Shown here piece after piece: positions 23,800 to 36,555 of a stretch of DNA of 64,000 bases; position 1 is the stretch's first letter, and each line of letters begins with the position of its first letter. The notes under the pieces were generated by a model. It did no database searches. It worked only from the letters and a program-made list of their open reading frames with translations, and had not been told where the DNA came from. The translations under genes and the position numbers were made by a program. This DNA is from Amphiduros pacificus. Lineage: Eukaryota > Annelida > Polychaeta > Phyllodocida > Hesionidae. The stretch lies in NCBI GenBank assembly GCA_949316495.1, contig OX439010.1:13989309-14053308 (forward strand), given 5' to 3'.

Positions 23800-24090
23800 T
23801 GAATACCACATCTGGTAAATGCCACAGGGAGTTAATGCCACTCAAATTGATACCATAGGGAATTAATGCCACTCAAATTGATACCATAGGGAGTTAATGC
23901 CACTCAAGTTGATGCCATAGGGAATTAATGCCACTCAAGGTGGTACCATAGGCAGTTAATGCCACTCAAAGAGATACCATAGGAAATTAATGCCACTCAA
24001 GGTGGTACCATAGGATGTTATTGCCAGGGTTCTAATATGAGGATTTTAATGCCAAGGTGTCAATCATAGGATGTTAATGCTAGGGTTCTG
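23800..24090. repeat. 31-bp minisatellite, about 8 copies
   Basis: The unit is ttaatgccactcaaattgat plus accatagggaa, with a 31-bp step (23832 and 23863). The right side degrades into less regular copies before the 14-bp array. Confidence 0.88.
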
Positions 24091-24117
24091 ATACCGATAT
24101 GCTAATGCCGAAATGTC

Positions 24118-26735
24118 AAAGCTACAAGGTGAATACTACAGGGTGAATGCTACAGGGTGAATACTACAGAGTGAATAGTACAGGGTGAATACTACAGGGT
24201 GAATGCTACAGGGTGAATACTACAGAGTGAATAGTACAGGGTGAATACTACAGGGTGAATGCTACAGGGTGAATACTACAGAGTGAATAGTACAGGGTGA
24301 ATACTACAAGGTGAATGCTACAGGGTGAATACTACAGAGTGAATACTACAGGGTGAATACTACAGGGTGAATGCTACAGGGTGAATACTACAGAGTGAAT
24401 AGTACAGGGTGAATACTACAGGGTGAATGCTACAGGGTGAATACTACAGAGTGAATACTACAGGGTGAATACTACAAGGTGAATGCTACAGGGTGAATAC
24501 TACAGAGTGAATACTACAGGGTGAATACTACAGGGGGAATGCTACAGGGTGAATACTACAGAGTGAATAGTACAGGGTTAATACTACAGGGTGAATGCTA
24601 CAGGGTGAATACTACAGAGTGAATACTACAGGGTGAATACTACAGGGTGAATACTACGGGGTGAATACTACGGTGTGAATACTACAGGGTGAATACTACG
24701 GGGTGAATACTACGGGGTGCGTACTACGGGGTGAATACTACGGGGTGAATACTACGGGGTGAATACTACGGGGTGAATACTACAGGTCGAATGCTACAGG
24801 GTGAATACTACAGAGTGAATACTCCAGGGTGAATACTACAGGGTGAATACTACAGGGTGAATACTACAGGGTGAATACTACAGGGTGAATACTACAGGGT
24901 GAATGCTACAGGGTGAATACTACAGGGTGAATACTACAGGGTGAATACTACAGGGTGAGTACTACAGGGTGAATACTACAGGGTGAACACTACAGGGTGA
25001 ATGCTACAGGGTGAATGCTACAGGGTGAATACTACAGGGTGAATACTACAGGGTGAATACTACAGGGTGAACACTACAGGGTGAATACTACAGGGTGAAT
25101 GCTACAGGGTGAATGCTACAGGGTGAATACTACAGGGTGAATACTACAGGGTGAATACTACAGGGTGAATACTATAAGGTGAATACTACAAGGTGAATGC
25201 TACAGGTTGAATACTACAGGGTGAATACTACAGGGTGAATACTACAGGGTGAATGCTACAGGGTGAATACTACAGAATGAATACTACAGGGTGAATACTA
25301 CAGGGTGAATACTACAGGGCGAATACTACAGGGTGAATGCTACAGGGTGAATACTATGGGGTGAATACTACAGGGTGAATACTACAGGGTGAATGCTACA
25401 GGGTGAATGCTACATGGGGAATACTACAGGGTAAATACTACAGGGTGAATACTACAGGGTGAATACTACAGGGTGAATACTACAGGGTGAATACAACAGG
25501 GTGAATACAACAAGGTGAATACTACAAGGTGAATGCTACAGGTTGAATACTACAGAATGAATACTACAGGGTGAATACTACAGGGTGTATACTACGGGGT
25601 GAATACAACAAGGTGAATACTACGGGGTGAATACTATGGGGTGAATACTATGGGGTGACTACTAGAGGGTGAATGCTACAGGGTGAATACTACGGGGTGA
25701 ATACTTCAGGGTGAATGCTACAGGGTGAATACTACAGAATGAATGCTACAGGGTGAATACTACAGGTTGAATACTACAGGGTGAATACTACAAGGTGAAT
25801 GCTACAAGGTGAATACTACAGGGTGAATACTACAGGGTGAATACTACATGGTGAATACTACAGGGTGAATACTACAGGGTGAATGCTACAGGGTGAATGC
25901 TACAGAATGAATACTATATGGTGAATACTACAGGGTGAATACTACAGGGTGAATACTACAGAGTGAATACTACAGAGTGAATACTACAGGGTGAATACTA
26001 CAGGGTGAATACTACAGGGTGAATACTACAGGGTGAATACTACAGGGTGAATACTACAGGGTGAATACTACAGGGTGAATACTACAGGGTGAATACTACA
26101 GGGTGAATACTACAGAATGAATACTATATGGTGAATACTACAGGGTGAATACTACAGGGTGAATACTACAGGGTGAATACTACAGGGTGAATACTACAGG
26201 GTGAATACTACAGGGTGAATACTACAGGGTGAATACTACAGGGTGAATACAACAAGGTGAATACTACAAGGTGAATGCTACAGAATGAATACTATATCGT
26301 GAATACTACAGGGTGAATACCACAGAATGAATACTACAGAGTGAATACTACAAGGTGAATGCTACAGGTTGAATACTACTGAATGAATTCTACAGGGTGA
26401 ATACTACGGGGTGAATACAACAAGGTGAATACTACAAGGTGAATGCTACAGAATTAATACTATATGGTGAATACTACAGGGTGAATACTACAGAGTGAAT
26501 ACTACAGGGTGAGTGCTACAGGGTGAATGCTACAGGGTGAATACAACAGGGTGAATACAACAAGGTGAATACTACAGGGTGAATACTACAGGGTGAATGC
26601 TACATGGGGAATGCTACAATGTGAATACCACAGAATGAATACTACTGAGTGAATACTACAGGGTGAATACTACAGGGTGAATACTACAGGGTGAACACTA
26701 CAGGGTGAACACTACAGGGTGAACACTACAGGGTG
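24118..26735. repeat. 14-bp minisatellite, about 187 copies, with a 56-bp higher-order register
   Basis: The unit is gaatactacagggt. This 2.6-kb block is the largest array in the window. In its left fifth the variant gaatagtacagggt recurs at 24173, 24229, 24285, 24397 and 24565, spacings of 56, 56, 112 and 168 bp, all multiples of four units. The rest is less ordered, with local clusters of gctaca, ggggtg and aacaag variants. No frame is open through it. Confidence 0.98.
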
Positions 26736-27370
26736 TTTTGCCACTTCGGATGGGACCAGGTGAATGCCACACAAAAAGGGACAATTGCAGTAATACCACC
26801 ATCCCAAAGGGATGCTACTTCTATAATACTCACAGTCTCATGTGAACAAGTTTAGATAAATATATCAAATTGCAGTGAGTTGTGAATAGAAGCAGTAATA
26901 TATTTATAGTTCTGAGCAGACACATAAAAGTGAGTGCAGCTCCAATATCATAAGTGCAATAAAGATTCATTGTTGCTCATGTCATGTTGTTCATCATAGT
27001 GATTGGAATAAGATCTGTGAGGAAATTGGATCGAATTAGAGAGATAACAAGATTGCCAACTACAAGAAAAATCAGTAATACTTGCTGATCTTGTATCATA
27101 ATAGCTGGATATAAAATTTATTACTCTTTTCCCTGCAATTAAACATTTAACTATTGTCCTACAATTAGACATTGGACATAAATCGAGCATCTTAATCAAA
27201 TGTGGCATAGTACATAGGAATAAATGAGGTTAAATGAAGTGCAATTATCAAACATTGAGACATAAAATAATTGGAATGGTTTCAACTATATATATATGCA
27301 CACCTAGGGTGCAATATCACTTGCTTCACTGACTGTGTCTTGATTCCTTTGTATGAACTGAAGTACAAAT
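26736..27370. other. AT-rich spacer
   Basis: No supported feature. A short minus-strand frame (26948-27208) is within chance length. Confidence 0.5.
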
Positions 27371-27612
27371 ACATTTCAAGATTGATATACACTCTGGATG
27401 TCTGGACATCTGGATGTCTGGACATCTGGGTGTCTGGACATCTGGGTGTCTGGACATCTGGGTGTCTGGACATCTGGATGTCTGGACATCTGGATGTCTG
27501 GACATCTGGATGTCTGGACATCTGGATGTCTGGACATCTGGATGTCTGGACATCTGGATGTCTGGACATCTGGATGTCCAGACATCCAGAGTGTATATCA
27601 ATCTTGAAATGT
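27371..27612. mobile_element. Fold-back element: 40-bp perfect inverted arms around a 16-bp minisatellite
   Basis: The left arm 27371-27410 (starting ACATTTCAAGATTGATATAC) is perfectly complementary to 27573-27612. Between them lie about ten copies of the 16-bp unit ggatgtctggacatct. The unit itself is a near-palindrome (GATGTC..GACATC). The whole 242 bp could fold into one hairpin or a chain of small ones. I see no clear target duplication outside the arms. Fold-back or MITE-type origin is inferred from the structure. The frames open here on both strands are repeat artefacts. Confidence 0.75.
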
Positions 27613-28257
27613 CTTATGTAGTACCATGTTTAGCTTGTGTAGACAATCACCTGGAAAATGATGTTTCAGATTTGTGAAGTATCAACATAATCAAGCTACT
27701 TCCTGGTATTTATAATATTTATTACCATCTCAACGATTATTATTTTCTATGACTTTAAGGCTAAATATAAACTCGTGGTTACACATTTGAAAATGATTGA
27801 CATATGATAAATATCATATCCTGTCATTATGATAATTTAAAGGAATGAAAATCAAAATCAATTCCCCTCTCGTTATGTACCAAAAGGTGACCATTAAATT
27901 GACGAGTTCATTGACCAGATGTAATGGATATGGACACATGGTGGCTGAGAAACATTGGAAGAGTCCAATACGTCACATGTCAACCCTAGAGAGTGATATT
28001 ACCATTTTTAGGAGTGATAGGTTATAAAATATGATTAGTATGTTCTCAGTGTGTAAAAAGATACACTGACACCCTGTCAAGGAGGCCAGACATCCCAGCT
28101 TACGCCTTGATTTCAGACATTCATTCTGGGAACAGGGTATTATCTCATATATAATATTATGAAAGAAAGAAAGGATATGTAAGACATTGTGCAGATAAAT
28201 TGCAAATCTGCATTTGCAGTTAAGCTTCATATATCACTTAAAAAATATGCAATTGAA
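27613..28257. other. AT-rich spacer
   Basis: Short chance frames only. Confidence 0.5.
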
Positions 28258-28337
28258 CTATATGATATTGTTAAAATCAATAGATTTGATGGATGTTTGC
28301 ATCTATCAAATCTAATAATTCTAACAATATCACATAG
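28258..28337. repeat. 80-nt long hairpin, 38-bp arms and 4-base loop
   Basis: The arms 28258-28295 and 28300-28337 match at 33 of 38 positions around the loop tttg. Three of the five mismatches would be tolerated as G-U pairs in a minus-strand transcript. The size recalls a microRNA precursor, but the loop is very short and a small palindromic transposon relic is at least as likely. I cannot tell whether it is transcribed. Confidence 0.7.
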
Positions 28338-28700
28338 AAAGTATAAAAACAACTAGAGAGGATGCAATTTCTCCACATTGATGATCAGTACCCTTTCACT
28401 AAAGATATTTGAAGCTTTTGATTCTGTGAAAGTTATCCAATATTACTCAAGTTGGATGTTATTTTGGTGGGCCGCATATTGATTGGCATGGTTGTTTTAG
28501 TGGCCTGGCGTATTGGGCTGTCTGCTATTGCCCCCCTTTGCCTCTACGTCTACTATCTCATTTGGCCTACCCCATTCCCTCGCCCATTCTGAGGAGAGCC
28601 TCCATCGCTAGCCATGAAGGGTGTTGGAGTTGCACTTGAATTATGAATATGACTGATAAATGGCCTCACAGCACAAATCGATGGCATAGTATTCCCTGCC
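28338..28700. other. Spacer with a GC-richer pocket
   Basis: Positions 28465-28640 are GC-richer than their surroundings (ccccccttt run, gtggcctggcg). No frame or motif that I recognise. Confidence 0.4.
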
Positions 28701-29885
28701 TGGCAAGCATCACACCCATCTCAACCTAATACCAGGAAAGCCAGCAAACATCACACACCCATCTCAACCTAATACCAGGAAAGCCAGCAAACATCACACA
28801 CCCATCTCAACCTAATACTCAGGAAAGCCAGCAAACATCACACACCCATCTCAACCTTGTACTCAGGTAAGCCAGCAAACATCACACGCCCATCTCAACC
28901 TAATACCAGGAAAGCCAGCAAACATCACACACCCATCTCAACCTAATACTCAGGAAAGCCAGCAAACATCACACACCCATCTCAACCTAATACTCAGGAA
29001 AGCCAGCAAACATCACACACCCATTTCAACCTAATTCCCAGGAAAGCCAGCAATCATCACACACCCATCTCAACCTAATACTCAGGAAAGCCAACAAACA
29101 TCAAACACCCATCTCAACCTAATACCAGGAAAGCCAGCAAACCTCACACACCCATCTCAACCTAATTCTCAGGAAAGCCAGCAAACATCACACACCCATC
29201 TCAACCTAATACCAGGAACGCCAGCAAACATCACACACCCATCTCAACCTAATACCAGGAACGCCAGCAAACATCACACACCCATCTCAACCTAATACCA
29301 GGAACGCCAGCAAACATCACACACCCATCTCAACCTAATACCAGGAACGCCAGCAAACATCACACACCCGTCTCAACCTAATACTCAGGAAAGCCAGCAA
29401 ACCTCACACACCCATCTCATCCTAATTCCCAGGAAAGCCAGCAAACATCACACACCCATCTCATCCTAATACTCAGGAAAGCCAGCAAACATCAAACACC
29501 CATCTCAACCTAATACCAGGAAAGCCAGCAAACCTCACACACCCATCTCAACCTAATACCAGGAACGCCAGCAAACATCACACACCCATCTCAACCTAAT
29601 ACCAGGAACGCCAGCAAACCTCACACACCCATCTCATCCTAATACCAGGAACGCCAGCAAACATCACACACCCATCTCAACCTAATACCAGGAACGCCAG
29701 CAAACATCACACACCCATCTCAACCTAATACCAGGAACGCCAGCAAACATCACACACCCATCTCAACCTAATACCAGGAACGCCAGCAAACATCACACAC
29801 CCGTCTCAACCTAATACTCAGGAAAGCCAGCAAACATCACACACCCATCTCAACCTAATACCAGGAAAGCCAGCAAACACACATC
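28701..29885. repeat. 43/44-bp minisatellite, about 27 copies
   Basis: The unit is accaggaaagccagcaaaca plus tcacacacccatctcaacctaat. Units alternate between accagg (43 bp) and actcagg (44 bp). The sub-variant aacgcc forms two runs, 29212-29370 and 29560-29800, pointing to block duplication inside the array. Confidence 0.96.
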
Positions 29886-30704
29886 CATCCCGATCTAATA
29901 CCCAGGACATTAAGTAAAACATTACATGCCGCCATGCCACCATGATACTACAGAAAGCTAGAGACTGACGCTAGCATCCCCATATTACCCTGACACTTAA
30001 GGAAGCCAGCATAAGATAGGCACCCACCTCTGCCAGCTTAAATAGGCATTTTCAGTGGTTGAATCCAGATAATCCAAATAGGTATTTGCTGTATACATCA
30101 TTATCAAAGCTGCTTGTGATAGATAATCCAAAAAATAAGTATGATTTCATAAAACCAATACAATTACAGGTAAATTTAATTCTAAATTTCCCAAGGGCAT
30201 TGTACTCGTCGAAAAGGTTTGCTTTGGTATATTTCATTTCACAAATGATATGCGTTTCAAATAAAAAGAAAATTAAAAAGCCTCTCAAAAAGAAAAGATT
30301 AAAAGACCGAAAATCGAGAACAAACAAACCATATGTCAAATAGATTTTAGAACATCTTAGAGCGCAATCAAAGGCAAAGCAGGAATAATTACACCCTCAC
30401 AAATCTCACCGTTATAATGACAAAAATGAGGTTCCTTGCTTTCAAATAAGAAACAACCAATAAAGAAGTCAAAACAGCACCTTATGGACCATCATCATTA
30501 GTGGAGCAGACTGTGTTATGTATTATGTGGAAGTTCTTGAGGCATTCATGTACATTTGTTGATTAATGCTTTTCCCAAAAGTCAATTTGCCAAACGTCTA
30601 GCTCATCATGTTATAATAGGCTTAATTGACTGTGTAATATTTACAAATGGACGTTGTCTATTACAAAGTTCAAAGTTCCATAAACGTCCATACCTTTATT
30701 TTAT
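29886..30704. other. AT-rich spacer
   Basis: Frames of 94 and 95 codons overlap on opposite strands at 30052-30343. They are AT-driven and unrecognised. Confidence 0.5.
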
Positions 30705-30911
30705 TCAAAGCTATGATCCAAAAAATAAATTGTGAAATGGTGTTTTTACGACCCTTTCAGCAACTATAGACATATCAGGTCGATTTTCGAGCCTTTTAAC
30801 CAGTGTGAGTCGAACCCACCACCTCCTGTCCTCCATTAAAATAACCAACAAAGGCACAGATCCTACACTCTACCAACTGTGCCAGTGGGTCCGGTCAAAG
30901 CTATGATCCAA
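30705..30911 (-). mobile_element. tRNA-derived SINE with perfect 17-bp target duplications
   Basis: TCAAAGCTATGATCCAA stands at both 30705-30721 and 30895-30911. The 173-bp insert between is a minus-strand SINE: head CCGGACCCACTGGCACAG, A-box region TGGCACAGTTGGTAGAGTG at 30866-30884, B box GGTTCGACTCA near 30806-30816, then a short body ending in GCTGAAAGGGTCGTAAAAA and an AT-rich tail. The intact duplication indicates a fairly recent LINE-mediated insertion. Confidence 0.88.
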
Positions 30912-31040
30912 GATTAACAGCCAGGTTCAAAGTCAGGATATATGTGGGGGATAAGGGGAGGGTGATAGTATGGCAATAATCATGGATATTATGGAGGCAA
31001 TGGTTTGAGTATAGCAAGTTGGGGCCTATGGACACAAATG

Positions 31041-32050
31041 AAGTCAGGATCCGGAATGGGGGACGATTAGTGACAGGAGACACATGGCCATTAGTAAAGT
31101 CAGGATATAGGATGAGGGGGATATGGTAAGATGGGACACATGGCCATTAGTAAAGTCAGGATGTGGGATGAGAGGGTATGGTAAGATGAGACACATGGCC
31201 ATTAGTAAAGTCAGGATGTGGGATGAGGGGGATATGGTAAGATGGGACACATGGCCATTAATGAAGCCAGGATGTGGGATGAGGGGGATATGGTAAGATG
31301 GGACACATGGACATTAATGAAGCCAGGATGTGGGATGAGGGGGATATGGTAAGATGGGACACATGGCCATTAATGAAGCCAGGATGTGGGATGAGAGGGT
31401 ATGGTAAGATGGGACACATGGACATTAGTAAAGTCAGGATGTGGGATGAGAGGGTATGGTAAGATGGGACACATGGCCATTAGTAAAGTCAGGATGTGGG
31501 ATGAGGGGGATATGGTAAGATGGGACACATGGCCATTAATGAAGCCAGGATGTGGGATGAGGGGGATATGGTAAGATGGGACACATGGACATTAATGAAG
31601 CCAGGATGTGGGATGAGGGGGATATGGTAAGATGGGACACATGGCCATTAATGAAGCCAGGATGTGGGATGAGAGGGTATGGTAAGATGGGACACATGGC
31701 CATTAGTAAAGTCAGGATGTGGGATGAGGAGGGTATGGTAAGATGGGACACATGGCCATTAGTAAAGCCAGGATGTGGGATGAGGGGGATATGGTAAGAT
31801 GGGACACATGGACATTGGTAAAGTCAGGATGTGGGATGATAGGGTATGGTAAGATGGGACATATGGACATTAGTAAAGTCAGGATGTGGGATGAGGGGGA
31901 TATGGTAAGATGAGACACATGGCCATTAGTAAAGCCAGGATGTGGGATGAGAGGGTATGGTAAGATGGGACACATGGCCATTAGTAAAGCCAGGATGTGG
32001 GATGAGAGGGTATGGTAAGATGGGACACATGGACATTGGTAAAGACAGTG
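31041..32050. repeat. 54-56-bp minisatellite, about 18 copies
   Basis: The unit is aagtcaggatgtgggatgag plus ggggatatggtaagatggga and cacatggccattagta. Two length forms exist (ggggatatgg, 56 bp; agggtatgg, 54-55 bp), and two spacer forms (attagtaaagtc and attaatgaagcc). Each unit carries GGTAAGAT, a splice-donor-like word. Minus-strand frames in the array are artefacts. Confidence 0.96.
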
Positions 32051-33474
32051 TCTGGGATGGAGCGAGATAACACAGTACACATTAATGAGGTCGGGGTCTG
32101 GAGGAGAGGTAGTATGGTACCTCAGTGCATGAGAACAATGAATTGGCTGTGTTGTGTGAAGGCATGTCTTGTTTGATCATTACCGCTGCCATGTCCTGTG
32201 GACTGGACAATGCAGTGGTCAGTGCCACAAATGAGGGGACAAATATTGCTGCTCTTTTATATCTGTAAACATTATAGAAGTAGGAAACGAGGATATGTGA
32301 TCAACCTTTTCTTCGTCATTTAATGGAAAAACAACCAAAGTTGGACCTTAGTTTGACACTAAAATCGGTCTAGACAGCGAAGAAAATTGAGTGCGCATAT
32401 TCCAATATAAATGGGATAATTTGACAAAAAGCCACAAAATATGAGACATCTGACGCTAGTCAGACTCATTCAGATTATTCCTCAGGTCGGACACAATTTC
32501 TAATATCAAAATGAATCCAATATACAATAAACAATGACTCAAATATAAGATAAAAGCCAGTTGAGTCTCATAGCATAACTGATATCAGTAGTCAAATTGA
32601 CGTTTGATACTTAACAATTACATTAAATGTAGGGGACAATGTCAAAGCAACTAACTCAATTATATGAATTGCTTTGCATCGCATGCAATTAATATATGAT
32701 AGCAGATACTTGCAGATAAACACATATAATAATCGTCATGATTTTTATAATACACTACAATGTCAAATGAAAATCATAATTATCATTAATTTGACATTGT
32801 AATTGTTATACATTCAGAAAAGTGGTTCTGTGTGATTCTGATTTGAAAGAAGAGTATTTCGATCTCTAATAGCTTGTTGTTTCTTTACAAATCACTAGAG
32901 CTCTTGATCTATTTTCTCATGAACAGGTACCTTAATCCTACCTAATCTAACAATCAGAGCCTCCTATTTCACAGACAATACAAACTTCTCCTTCTATTCA
33001 TTAACTTTTTAAGTATTTGTCTACACTAGCTTTTTGAAAGAGAACTTTTTCTATAAAAAAGTGAGGTGAGGCAAAGAGGTAAAATGTTATCTGTGTTGCT
33101 TTTTAGATTTAAGAAGATGAAAATATTTGGGATTTGCAGTTTTATTTATTTTGTCTGCATTAGGTTTATAATGAATTTGATTGGTGAGTAGCTGTGACAT
33201 TCTTGTGGCGTGATACATCTTTTTGGGCCATTTTGTAGCCCTAAAAATGGATTTAGAATTAAAATAACTCAGATAATCACCTCCTTTTTGGACATCAGAT
33301 CTGTATATTATATGATTTTCGCCCACACTGTGAATTGAGATTGCAAGACTGATAAGTTCATAAATGGTTTCTCTGGAAGATGATTACATTTGTGATTTAT
33401 AGATGCATTACACATTTATTAGATATAAGAATTTGGGGAAATGCTTTATTTTGTTATTATATTACATTAAGCCA
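32051..33474. other. AT-rich spacer
   Basis: No gene recognised. It includes the imperfect palindrome at 32756-32801. Confidence 0.5.
32756..32801. repeat. 46-bp imperfect palindrome
   Basis: Outer arms TACAATGTCAAAT and ATTTGACATTGTA are perfectly complementary (13 bp). The AT-rich centre is only partly so. Possible tiny MITE remnant or simple cruciform. Confidence 0.65.
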
Positions 33475-33545
33475 CAAAAGAGAATTTGAACTAATGACCA
33501 AAGGTTTAATCCCACTCAGCGGCCAGACCCGCCACCTGTGTGTTG
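33475..33545 (-). mobile_element. Possible degenerate SINE head
   Basis: Read on the minus strand, GGGTCTGGCCGCTGAGTGGG followed by GTTCAAATTC resembles the A and B boxes of a Ser/Leu-type tRNA head. Body and tail cannot be defined, and no target duplication is visible. Confidence 0.35.
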
Positions 33546-34491
33546 ACAAGTTCATTACGACCTGTATTTTCCATTAGTGAATGTACCTGACCTTGCAGGT
33601 GAAATTCTGGAGATTAAAACAGTTGGGGGGAGGGTCAAAAATCAAATAGGGGAGAGCGGCGAAAGCATTCGCGCCTATAACATTACCATGAAAATCATTT
33701 GTGATACCTGAAGCCAAGCTGGGAAAGCACACCCACCAAGAGAGCCAAATCTGGATCGGAGATTGCATCAAAATCTCTTAAGGGCCTGACACGTAATGGG
33801 CTTAGTAACATAGGGGTGGGGGTGACAGTGACAAGAACATTGCATGCCAGTACCCTCTTATTAGGCTTAAACCTGCCCTCATCACAACCTGGACCATTGG
33901 GCACATTTCACCAGAATGATTATCAAGATTGCTCCACTGTAACACATCGGGCCAACAGTTGATGGCTGGATGAGTAAGTGCAGGGATGGAATAATTAATG
34001 CAATGTGCCGACAATTAAGACTATTTACAGGACCGCATCAAGTATTGCAGTGGATAACATATCACGGTGTTAAGCAATGCTTGTTGGCTAAGCTGTGACT
34101 ATTGCATGAGCTGAATGTACCTTCCAATATTTCAGGAGGGATAGAGTCATACATGTTGATGTTGCAGGAAAGGCTGAGACATATATTTAAGTGATAGAGG
34201 CATACACTTTACCTTTGTAAGCAATAAAGTAGATAGGTAGATTTAGGTAGAAAAACTATACAGGGTTATTATAAAACAATCGCACATTTTATGTAAGCAT
34301 TTCATTGCTGAATTTTGGATGGTGTACGTTTTATCATACCTAGTCTCACTTAGGCTGGTCAGGTGAAAGAGGAATATATATAAATACTGCAGACATGGTA
34401 CAAAAGACATTGTATGGGTGTCTGCGTTAGAGCGCTCAGACAGCGACACACATACGCGGCGGGCTCGTCTTGAGTAGCAAAGCAGGCAGTT
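33546..34491. other. Spacer with a slightly GC-richer part
   Basis: 33600-34010 is somewhat GC-richer and carries overlapping minus-strand frames of 65-70 codons with no recognisable similarity. The rest is AT-rich. Confidence 0.4.
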
Positions 34492-34737
34492 TCATTGCCT
34501 CAGCATCTTGTTAGCTTTCTGACACATTGACACAAGACGATTCAGCACACAGTCCTTATTGATTGCCTCTTCTGAGTACTCACTCATGCATTGCTCAGGC
34601 ACAGATAAAGTTGGATGTGTAAACGTGGGCCAAAGCTGCGTCCTGACAGTCTGCTGCCAGCCAAGCACAGAAGAATGATGATCAAAATATGCATCCTGCA
34701 AGCATCCAGGCTGAAACCACAGACTGCAAGATATCAT
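34492..34737 (-). CDS. Unassigned minus-strand reading frame, possible exon
   Basis: An 81-codon frame runs from an ATG at 34737 to a TGA at 34492. I do not recognise the product. The codons look more coding-like than the AT-rich surroundings (many CAG, CTG, GTG, AAG, GAC, TGG), and the C-terminal part MSEYSEEAINKDCVLNRL is hydrophilic and helix-prone. Two acceptor-like words on this strand, TGTGGTTTCAG and CTTGGCTGGCAG, fall inside the frame, so it might be the last exon of a minus-strand gene rather than a complete small protein. Length alone does not exclude chance. No signal peptide or domain is visible. Confidence 0.2.
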   Translation of the reverse strand: MISCSLWFQPGCLQDAYFDHHSSVLGWQQTVRTQLWPTFTHPTLSVPEQCMSEYSEEAINKDCVLNRLVSMCQKANKMLRQ

Positions 34738-36555
34738 GCAGAAATATAAAAGACTCCAAGCAACCCCTCAATCAATTTAAACTAATGAATATCCCCATAA
34801 TAACGTTCCAGTCAAAATTCAAAATGTAATGCGCCTGTTTATTCAAAGCATGTCATTGAGTGAATAGATGGCCTCATTGGCAGGATGCAATTCTTCAGAG
34901 TCAGGGAAAGCCTGACATTCCATTTTAAAACAGGAACCATTCACTTCACAAAGTGTGGCATAGAAATGAGTGAGAATTAGAAAGCATTGCTTAGCATTGT
35001 GTCAGGACAGTCAATATTCAAGGCAACCATTTCATGCAAGTCCTGAGATTTACAGTCACTATCAATATTCAGCCTATATTGTCAGGTTTCATGGGTGTAT
35101 GGGGAAAGGGAAACAACCTTCATAAAAAAAACAGAGGAATCAGAGGCGTGACCCAACAGTACTTGGAATATTGAATCAATATGTGGAGCATAGGAATTCC
35201 CAGTTCCCATCATTTCTACTTTGTTTTAGAATGTGAAAGAATTCAAAGAAGAAAATGGCAAATTTGTCCTTGCCATAACCTAGCGACAAAATGTCATTTC
35301 ATCAAAAAAGCCCAACACAGGAATGAGTTGGAATTGTCCCAGCCTAGAAACCAATAATATGGGTCTACTGGTGGGGGGATATGGGAATCATTTGAAGTGT
35401 GCTCAGGCTATATCAGTGATCAGCATCCATTCATCCTGAGACGCGGGCCTCAGTCTGGGTATTGTACAGATCACATTGAGCCCACATCAAAGGGAAACTC
35501 ACAGCCCGACCCAGCCAGCCAGCCCACCTCACGTGGCCGTCCCCGCTTCCTTGCTCGGGTTTCAATGGCGCTCGTAAAGCCCACTTTCTACAGAGTTTTC
35601 AAGGGCGTGAAATGCTCTTGTCTCTCATCTGTGTATTTCTATCAAATATTGTCTCATTATCGAAAATATTGTTTCCCGTAATAAGTTCAAAGCCAGGGAC
35701 TCGTAGATAACTAGCTAAATTAGGAGTCTGTAGTCACAATAATGAGGATTATGCAGTTTTTCAAATGTATTTATGTGGAGCTAATTGTGAACCATATATG
35801 CTATGATTGAGGTCTATGGTGTTCGTATTTACTGCACACAATGCATAAGCCAACCCCGTATTTGATCGCTCAATCAGTTGAAGGATGTCAGTGTTGTGTC
35901 TAAAGGCTTGATCTGTTAGTTGGTTGAAGCAGTAATGGCATGGCAGAAAGATAAACGGTGACATGCGTCAGGCCGGGGTGGTTATGAACTGCCCTCGTAC
36001 TCTCAACATCCACCCATCAGATATCTACTGCTTCCCTTTGACAATATTTTCACAAAGCTTAAGCTGGTGGCTTTTTTGTAGTGGATGTTAGTTTAGGAAC
36101 AATTAATGTTCATTGTCATTTGACTAAAAGAGGTGGTAGCGTTTTTTATATGGTGGAGTAGTTGTGTGGGGTCGGGGCATCTTTGTGATGAGATGTACCC
36201 GCATCAGGCAATATGGACATTTGGCTTAAGAGAGAATCATTGGCTTGAATTAGCGTGGACATAAGAAATACAACAGGCGACGTGCAAACCGATGGAGCGG
36301 AGTTGAGCTGTATTAGCGCACGCAGGCTATTTACCCCAGGTCTGTGTTCCTTTGATCATTAGCATTCCTGTAGGAGGTCTCCTCATCACACAAGGTGCAT
36401 CGTCTCTTTGTTCTTTACACACCTCTTCCTCCAAAACTACATACCTACATTCCTCATCATCACGTGTCTACGCCTTGTTAGTTAGTGGCATCAGCTATCA
36501 AACAGATTAATGAGAAAATGTCCAATACTGACAATAAAGATGATTATAATGATAT
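34738..36555. other. Spacer with a GC-richer pocket at 35.40-35.60 kb
   Basis: 35397-35600 is GC-rich (cccagccagccagccc) and overlapped by a 94-codon plus-strand frame I do not recognise. ACGCAGGC occurs at 36320, the only exact copy right of 16 kb. The rest is AT-rich without features. Confidence 0.4.

Noticed and set aside
27271-27677. Overlapping open frames in all directions
   Set aside because: Due to the 16-bp minisatellite within the fold-back.
28701-29885. CRISPR-like array
   Set aside because: The repeats are contiguous 43-44-bp units with no unique spacers, in eukaryotic DNA.
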